64,000 nt of DNA, taken from contig NZ_FCOL02000001.1 in the NCBI RefSeq assembly GCF_001544515.1, positions 1 through 64,000 of the forward strand. The letters run 5' to 3'. This stretch comes from Caballeronia terrestris. Lineage in GTDB: Bacteria > Pseudomonadota > Gammaproteobacteria > Burkholderiales > Burkholderiaceae. Below the pieces are notes generated by a model. That model ran no database searches. It was not told the DNA's origin and was given only the letters and a program-made list of their open reading frames with translations. Shown one piece after another: positions 59,030-64,000 of this stretch; position 1 is the stretch's first letter, and every line of letters starts with the position of its first letter. A program made the position numbers and the translations under genes.

Positions 59030-60433
59030 ATGAGCACGCAATCGACGAATCAGCATGCGGGCGTCGTCAGCCATCACGAATTGAGGCAAACGCTCGGCAC
59101 CTGGCAGCTTTGGGGCATTGCCGTGGGCCTCGTGATCTCCGGCGAATACTTCGGCTGGAGTTACGGCTGGGCGGGTGCGGGCACACTCGGCTTCGTCGTG
59201 ACCGCGCTTTTCATCGCGGCGATGTACACGACGTTCATCTTCAGCTTCACCGAACTCACGACCTCGATTCCCCACGCGGGCGGCCCGTTCGCCTACGCGC
59301 GGCAGGCGTTCGGGCCGGTCGGCGGCTATATCGCGGGGGCGGCGACGCTCGTCGAATTCGTGTTCGCGCCGCCCGCGATCTCGCTCGCGATCGGTGCATA
59401 TCTGCACGTGCAATTCCCCGGCCTCGATCCGAAGCACGCGGCGATGGGCGCGTATCTCGTGTTCATGGCGCTCAATATCGTCGGCGTGCAGATCGCGGCG
59501 ACGTTCGAACTCGTCGTCACGCTGCTCGCGATTTTCGAGCTGCTCGTGTTCATGGGCGTCGTGGCGCCGGGGTTCCAGTGGGCGAATTTCGTCAAGGGAG
59601 GCTGGTCCGGCTCCGACACCTTCTCGGTCGGCTCGTTCACCGGCATGTTCGCGGCTATTCCGTTCGCTATCTGGTTCTTTCTCGCGATCGAAGGCGTCGC
59701 GATGGCGGCCGAGGAAGCTAAAAATCCGAAGCGCTCGATTCCGATCGCCTACGTCGCGGGCATCATCACGCTCGTGCTGCTCGCGATCGGCGTGATGGTG
59801 TTCGCGGGCGCGGCCGGCGACTGGACCAAGCTCGCGAACATCAACGACCCGCTGCCGCAAGCGATGAAGTTCATCGTCGGCGATAACAGTGGCTGGCTGC
59901 ACATGCTCGTGTGGCTGGGGCTCTTCGGGCTCGTCGCGTCGTTTCACGGCATCATCCTCGGTTATTCGCGGCAGATTTTCGCGCTGGCCCGCGCGGGCTA
60001 TCTGCCGGAGTTCCTCGCGAAGGTGCATCCGCGCTTCAAGACGCCGCATCGCGCGATCATCGCGGGCGGCGTGGTCGGCATCGCGGCGATCTACAGCGAC
60101 AACCTGATCCAGTTCGGCGGCCAGACGCTCACGGCGAACATCGTGACGATGTCGGTGTTCGGCGCGATCGTCATGTACATCATCAGCATGATGTCGCTCT
60201 TCAAGCTGCGCAAAACGCAGCCCAACATGGAGCGGCCGTTCAAGGCGCCGCTCTTTCCGGTGTTTCCGGCGTTCGCGCTGGGCGCGGCCGTCGTGTGCCT
60301 CGCGACGATGATCTACTTCAACTTGCTCGTCGCGTTCGTGTTCGCCGCGTTCCTCGCGCTCGGCTATGTGTATTTCCTCGCGACGCGGCATCAGCGCGAC
60401 ATCGCGCCCGCCGATGCGCTGCTCGAAGACTGA
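59030..60433 (+). CDS. eat: Ethanolamine permease
   Basis: The 467-residue protein is an APC-superfamily transporter with twelve membrane segments. It has LVISGEYFGWSYGWAGAGTLGF near 35-56 and AIEGVAMAAEEAKNPKR near 220-236, typical of ethanolamine permeases. It lies 33 bases upstream of eutB and the four genes form one plus-strand set. It probably imports ethanolamine by proton symport. The ATG at 59030 has the family start MSTQ and is preferred over a longer frame; a weak ribosome-binding site (GGGAG) precedes it. Confidence 0.92.
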   Translation: MSTQSTNQHAGVVSHHELRQTLGTWQLWGIAVGLVISGEYFGWSYGWAGAGTLGFVVTALFIAAMYTTFIFSFTELTTSIPHAGGPFAYARQAFGPVGGYIAGAATLVEFVFAPPAISLAIGAYLHVQFPGLDPKHAAMGAYLVFMALNIVGVQIAATFELVVTLLAIFELLVFMGVVAPGFQWANFVKGGWSGSDTFSVGSFTGMFAAIPFAIWFFLAIEGVAMAAEEAKNPKRSIPIAYVAGIITLVLLAIGVMVFAGAAGDWTKLANINDPLPQAMKFIVGDNSGWLHMLVWLGLFGLVASFHGIILGYSRQIFALARAGYLPEFLAKVHPRFKTPHRAIIAGGVVGIAAIYSDNLIQFGGQTLTANIVTMSVFGAIVMYIISMMSLFKLRKTQPNMERPFKAPLFPVFPAFALGAAVVCLATMIYFNLLVAFVFAAFLALGYVYFLATRHQRDIAPADALLED

Positions 60434-60466
60434 GCGCAAAATCGTCGTGAAGAGCAAGGAGGCGCG

Positions 60467-61843
60467 ATGACCTATCACGAGACCATCGGTGCGCGAACGT
60501 ACCGCTTCGACGACTTGAAGACGCTGCTGGCGAAGGCGAGTCCGCTGCGTTCCGGCGATCAGCTCGCGGGCGTGACCGCGGCGACGGAGGAGGAACGCGT
60601 CGCCGCGAAAATGGCGCTTGCGGACGTGCCGCTGCGCACGTTCCTGAACGAAGCGGTGATACCGTACGAGGACGACGAAGTCACGCGCCTCATCGTCGAC
60701 GATCATTCTCCTGAGGCTTTCGCGCCGATCTCGCATCTGACGGTTGGCGATTTCCGCAACTGGCTGCTCGCCGACAGCACCGGCACCGACGCGCTCGTCG
60801 GCGTCACGGCGGGCCTCACGCCGGAGCTGGTCGCGGCGGTATCGAAGCTGATGCGCAATCAAGACCTGATTCTCGCGGCGAAGAAGCGGCCGGTCGTCAC
60901 GCGCTTTCGCAACACGATCGGGCTACCGGGACGCATGTCGGTGCGCCTGCAGCCGAACCACCCGACCGACGACGCCAAGGGCATCGCCGCCTCGATGTTC
61001 GACGGCCTGATGTACGGCTGCGGCGACGCCGTGATCGGCATCAATCCGGCCTCCGACTCGCTCGCGGCGATCACGCGCCTGCTCGTGATGATCGACGAAT
61101 TCCGCCAGCGCTACGACGTGCCGACGCAATCCTGCGTGCTCACGCACGTCACCAACACGATCGCCGCGATCGAAAAAGGCGCGCCGGTCGATCTCGTGTT
61201 CCAGTCGATCGCCGGCACGGAGAAGGCGAACGCGAGTTTCGGCGTGTCGCTCGCGCTTTTGCGGGAGGCGCACTTGGCGGGGTTGTCGATGAAGCGCGGG
61301 ACCGTCGGCGACAACCTGATGTATTTCGAGACAGGCCAGGGCAGCGCGCTCTCGGCGAACGCGCACCACGGCGTCGACCAGCAGACGTGCGAGGTGCGCG
61401 CCTACGCGGTCGCGCGCAAGTTCGAGCCGCTTCTGACGAACACGGTGGTCGGTTTCATCGGTCCGGAATATCTGTACGACGGGCGGCAGATCATCCGCGC
61501 GGGTCTGGAGGATCACTTCTGCGGCAAGCTGCTCGGCGTGCCGATGGGCTGCGACATCTGCTACACGAACCACGCCGAAGCCGACCAGGACGACATGGAC
61601 ACGCTGCTCACGCTGCTCGGCGTGGCGAACGTCAACTTCATCATGGGCATCCCCGGCGCCGACGACGTGATGCTCAACTATCAGAGCACGTCGTTCCATG
61701 ACGCGCTCTACGTGCGCCGCGTGCTCGACCTGAAGCGCGCGCCGGAATTCGAGGCGTGGCTCGAATCGATGCGGATCACCGACACGCGCGGCTCGCTCGT
61801 CACCCAGGCGACGCAACCGCTGATCGAATGGATGAACGCGTGA
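60467..61843 (+). CDS. eutB: Ethanolamine ammonia-lyase large subunit
   Basis: The 458-residue TIM-barrel protein has the EutB pattern: NTIGLPGRMSVRLQPNHPTDDAKGI near 142-166, SVCLTHVTN-like and GSALSANAHHG region near 290, and PMGCDICYTNHAEADQDDM near 360. It is the adenosylcobalamin-dependent catalytic chain that converts ethanolamine to acetaldehyde and ammonia. AAGGAGG sits just before the ATG. Its stop overlaps the eutC start by one base (TGATG). No microcompartment shell genes are present, so acetaldehyde is handled free in the cytoplasm. Confidence 0.96.
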   Translation: MTYHETIGARTYRFDDLKTLLAKASPLRSGDQLAGVTAATEEERVAAKMALADVPLRTFLNEAVIPYEDDEVTRLIVDDHSPEAFAPISHLTVGDFRNWLLADSTGTDALVGVTAGLTPELVAAVSKLMRNQDLILAAKKRPVVTRFRNTIGLPGRMSVRLQPNHPTDDAKGIAASMFDGLMYGCGDAVIGINPASDSLAAITRLLVMIDEFRQRYDVPTQSCVLTHVTNTIAAIEKGAPVDLVFQSIAGTEKANASFGVSLALLREAHLAGLSMKRGTVGDNLMYFETGQGSALSANAHHGVDQQTCEVRAYAVARKFEPLLTNTVVGFIGPEYLYDGRQIIRAGLEDHFCGKLLGVPMGCDICYTNHAEADQDDMDTLLTLLGVANVNFIMGIPGADDVMLNYQSTSFHDALYVRRVLDLKRAPEFEAWLESMRITDTRGSLVTQATQPLIEWMNA

Positions 61844-62640
61844 TGAACGACCAGCCCGCGCATCCCGTCGATGAAAACCCGTGGGATGCGCTGCGCCGTT
61901 TCACGAACGCGCGCATCGCGCTGGGGCGCGCGGGCAGCAGTCTGCCGACCGCGCCGCTCCTCGCGTTCAATCTGTCGCATGCGCAGGCGCGCGACGCCGT
62001 CCACCAGCCGCTCGATACCGCCGCCCTGCACGACGCGTTGCGCGCGGCCGGTTTCGAGACGCTCGATGCCGCGAGCGCCGCGCCGGATCGCGATCACTAT
62101 CTGCGCCGGCCCGATCTGGGCCGCAAGCTGTGCGACGCGAGCGCGGCGTCGATCGCCGGTCACGCCGAAGCGGTAAGTGAGCCGCCGGAAATCGTGTTCG
62201 TCGTCGCGGACGGACTGTCCGCGTTCGCCGCCGCGCGCCACGCCGTGCCGTTCCTCACGACGCTGCGCCCAAAGCTCGACGGCTGGCGCATCGGCCCGGT
62301 CGTCGTCGCGACGCAGGCGCGCGTCGCACTCGGAGACGGCATCGGTGAGCTTTTACGGGCGAGGATCGTCGTCGTGCTGATCGGCGAGCGGCCGGGGCTC
62401 AGTTCGCCGGACAGCCTCGGCATCTACCTGACCTACGAGCCGCGCACCGGCCGCAGCGACGCCGAGCGCAACTGCATCTCGAACGTGCGTCCGGAGGGGT
62501 TGGCGTATGAACCGGCCGCGTTCAAGTTGCACTACCTGCTGAACGAAGCGCGCCGGCTGAAACTGACCGGCGTCGGGCTGAAGGACGAAAGCGACTCACT
62601 GCTCGCGACGTCCCCGAAACCGGACGCGCTCGAAAATTGA
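61843..62640 (+). CDS. eutC: Ethanolamine ammonia-lyase small subunit
   Basis: The 265-residue protein is a standard EutC: TNARIALGRAGSSLPTAPLLAFNLSHAQARDAV near 20-52 and RPGLSSPDSLGIYLTYEP near 190-207. It binds the cobalamin-containing active site together with EutB. The ATG shares one base with the eutB stop, so the subunits are translationally coupled in equal amounts. Length is close to the E. coli protein (295) minus its extended N-terminus. Confidence 0.95.
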   Translation: MNDQPAHPVDENPWDALRRFTNARIALGRAGSSLPTAPLLAFNLSHAQARDAVHQPLDTAALHDALRAAGFETLDAASAAPDRDHYLRRPDLGRKLCDASAASIAGHAEAVSEPPEIVFVVADGLSAFAAARHAVPFLTTLRPKLDGWRIGPVVVATQARVALGDGIGELLRARIVVVLIGERPGLSSPDSLGIYLTYEPRTGRSDAERNCISNVRPEGLAYEPAAFKLHYLLNEARRLKLTGVGLKDESDSLLATSPKPDALEN

Positions 62641-62696
62641 CCGATATTTTGGCGGGCTATAGTCGGCGCATTGCGCATCCACGATCCGCACCCGCC

Positions 62697-63710
62697 ATGA
62701 CCTCTCCCGCCGATCCCGACGCGCAGGACACCGCATGGCGCGGCCCGTTCTGTGTCGAGAGCCGCGTCGTCCACGATGCGAACGACCAGGCGCGCGCCAT
62801 CGCCGGCTGGACGCAGGAGTACGACCAGTTGACGCCCGGCGCCTTCGAAGGCGCGCTCACCGAACTCTGCCTCGATCACGTGCATCTCTTCGCCGAGAGC
62901 ACGAGCCACGCGCTGCGTCAGACCTGCGAAGTGCGGCCCGACGCGTACTGGTTCGGCATCCCGGCGGGCGATACCGACTGCGGCCGGATCGGCGCGCGCG
63001 CGATCGCCGCCGACGCGCTCGCGTTCAAGCCCGGCAGCGTCGAGTTCGAACTCGTGACGCCAGCGCGCTATCGCATCTTCGGGATCGTGGTGAAGCGTTC
63101 GGTGCTGCTGCGGCATGCGTCGGAAGTCGAGCACATCGCGTCGGGCGAACTGCTCTTCGCCGATGAGAGCATGTCAATCGGCAGTGCGCGCAAGGCGCGG
63201 CTCTGCGCGGCACTGAACGCGATCCTCGCCGATACCCCGCATGCGTCGATGCCGCTTTCCCCCGCCGCGCGCGACAACCTTCAGTCACAAATTCTCGCGT
63301 CGCTCTTCGACTTGTGCGTGACCGATCGCGCGCATCCGGCGCCGCTCGCGCCGAAACCGCATCGCAAGTGGATCGTCGGGGAGGCGCGCGCTTATGTGCT
63401 TGCGCATCGTGACCGGCCCGTCGCCGTGCCCGAGCTGTGCGCGCAATTGCGCGTGAGCCGCCGGATGCTGCAGTACTGCTTCCAGGAGTTTTACGGGATG
63501 ACGCCGGTCGCGTACCTGCGCGCGATTCGGCTGAACGGCGTGCGGCGGGCATTGCGGGAAGGAGCTAGGGTCAAGGCCGTCAGCGTGCAGGACGTCGCCG
63601 CGGCGTGGGGATTCTGGCATCTGAGCCAGTTTTCGGCGGATTACCGGAAGCTATTCGGCGAAAGGCCGTCGGACACGCTGCGCGACGCCATCGGCGTGCG
63701 CGCAGCGTAG
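62697..63710 (+). CDS. eutR: AraC-family regulator, probably of ethanolamine use
   Basis: From ATG 62697 the product has 337 residues. The N-terminal 220 residues are a ligand domain, and the C-terminal part carries an AraC-type double helix-turn-helix (VPELCAQLRVSRRMLQYCFQEFYGMTPVAYLR and later VQDVAAAWGFWHLSQFSADYRKLFGERP). EutR of enterics has the same plan and responds to ethanolamine with adenosylcobalamin. It follows eutC after about 56 bases. A TTG start at 62637 would add 20 residues and overlap eutC, which I consider less likely. The gene symbol is assigned by synteny. Confidence 0.82.
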   Translation: MTSPADPDAQDTAWRGPFCVESRVVHDANDQARAIAGWTQEYDQLTPGAFEGALTELCLDHVHLFAESTSHALRQTCEVRPDAYWFGIPAGDTDCGRIGARAIAADALAFKPGSVEFELVTPARYRIFGIVVKRSVLLRHASEVEHIASGELLFADESMSIGSARKARLCAALNAILADTPHASMPLSPAARDNLQSQILASLFDLCVTDRAHPAPLAPKPHRKWIVGEARAYVLAHRDRPVAVPELCAQLRVSRRMLQYCFQEFYGMTPVAYLRAIRLNGVRRALREGARVKAVSVQDVAAAWGFWHLSQFSADYRKLFGERPSDTLRDAIGVRAA

Positions 63711-63714
63711 GACG

Positions 63715-63888
63715 TCACAACACGAGCGACCCGGCCGAAATCGCGACGATCAGGAAGATCACGAACAGCACCAGGAAGATGAAGAAGAAAATCTTCGCGA
63801 TGCCAGCAGCGCCAGACGACACTCGTCCGAAGCCGAAGAAACCAGCGATCACCGAGATGATCGCGAAAAGAATAGCGAGCTTGAGCAT
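63715..63888 (-). CDS. DUF1328-type small membrane protein
   Basis: The 57-residue product is two hydrophobic helices: [20 protein letters not shown] near 1-20 and [20 protein letters not shown] near 31-50. The internal [16 protein letters not shown] loop is typical of the DUF1328/YtjA family found widely in Proteobacteria, of unknown function. It is convergent with the AraC gene (4-base gap between stops). It is too short for ordinary length cut-offs, but the frame is clean. The start has no strong ribosome-binding site, so the exact first codon is moderately supported. Confidence 0.85.
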   Translation of the reverse strand: MLKLAILFAIISVIAGFFGFGRVSSGAAGIAKIFFFIFLVLFVIFLIVAISAGSLVL

Positions 63889-64000
63889 GACGAATCCATT
63901 TTTTTGATTGAAGTCGATGGTTCAAGCAAGGCATGTGCCCGTTCAGCGCGTGCAGGCCAGCGTGTATTTGAGCGCTTCCGCTAACACAGCGCTCCACACG

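Overview
The window looks like a high-GC betaproteobacterial chromosome, most likely a Burkholderiaceae member close to Paraburkholderia/Caballeronia. I judge this from protein families and codon bias (two DUF4148 exported proteins, a CopG plus PHB-depolymerase pair, cyanide-insensitive cytochrome bd, many LysR/IclR-controlled catabolic islands), not from a database search. I see no rRNA, tRNA, insertion sequence, prophage or CRISPR array. The gene content is that of a soil or plant-associated generalist: a string of small import-plus-catabolism cassettes, each with its own regulator.

Layout. 1-1093: two short peptides with a double-glycine leader-like N-terminus, then heptamer and hexamer tandem repeats just past the end of a large Lhr-type helicase (1094-5443, minus). 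5672-8053: phosphoketolase. 8084-12653: MFS importer, HMG-CoA-lyase-type enzyme, CaiB-type CoA transferase and a LysR regulator, read here as uptake, CoA activation and cleavage of an HMG-like acid. 12768-17351: thioesterase, GDSL esterase, DUF4148 protein, membrane protein, PHB-depolymerase-like esterase, CopG-like regulator and a small protein. 17604-21124: FAD amine oxidase, ALDH7-type dehydrogenase and a divergent XRE-cupin regulator, probably pipecolate/lysine catabolism. 21128-22439: IclR regulator and a small membrane protein.

22484-26032: uronate cassette (MFS transporter, LacI regulator, uronate dehydrogenase) with repeated LacI-type operators. 26049-28794: an unusual three-domain protein (alpha/beta hydrolase with a Cys in the nucleophile position, NTF2-like region, acyl-CoA-binding domain) translationally coupled to a MASE1 membrane sensor lacking an output domain. 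29019-32186: a second DUF4148 protein and a three-gene two-component module. 32460-39178: KstD-like flavoprotein, two shikimate-dehydrogenase-like proteins that have lost Ser residues of the shikimate carboxylate site, a ShiA-like transporter and an IclR regulator with a shared PcaR-like DNA motif. This is my best candidate for an undescribed pathway.

39436-47142: two FAH-family enzymes, Ca2+/H+ antiporter, GAF-GGDEF diguanylate cyclase, MFS transporter, SDR and LysR, with the SDR/FAH/MFS part resembling the non-phosphorylated deoxysugar-acid pathway. 47198-53600: OsmC, DAO-type oxidase, DsbA-like protein, PilZ protein, FMN monooxygenase and a zinc metallopeptidase. 54086-56615: cioA-cioB and a 44-residue DUF2474-like third subunit. 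56664-58812: ArsP/COG0701-type permease next to tRNA 2-selenouridine synthase. 59030-63710: ethanolamine permease, EutB, EutC and an AraC-type regulator. 63715-63888: a 57-residue DUF1328-type membrane protein.

Intergenic gaps over 300 bases are only 746-1093 (tandem repeats and a hairpin) and 53601-54085 (a 15-bp palindrome and nothing else recognised).
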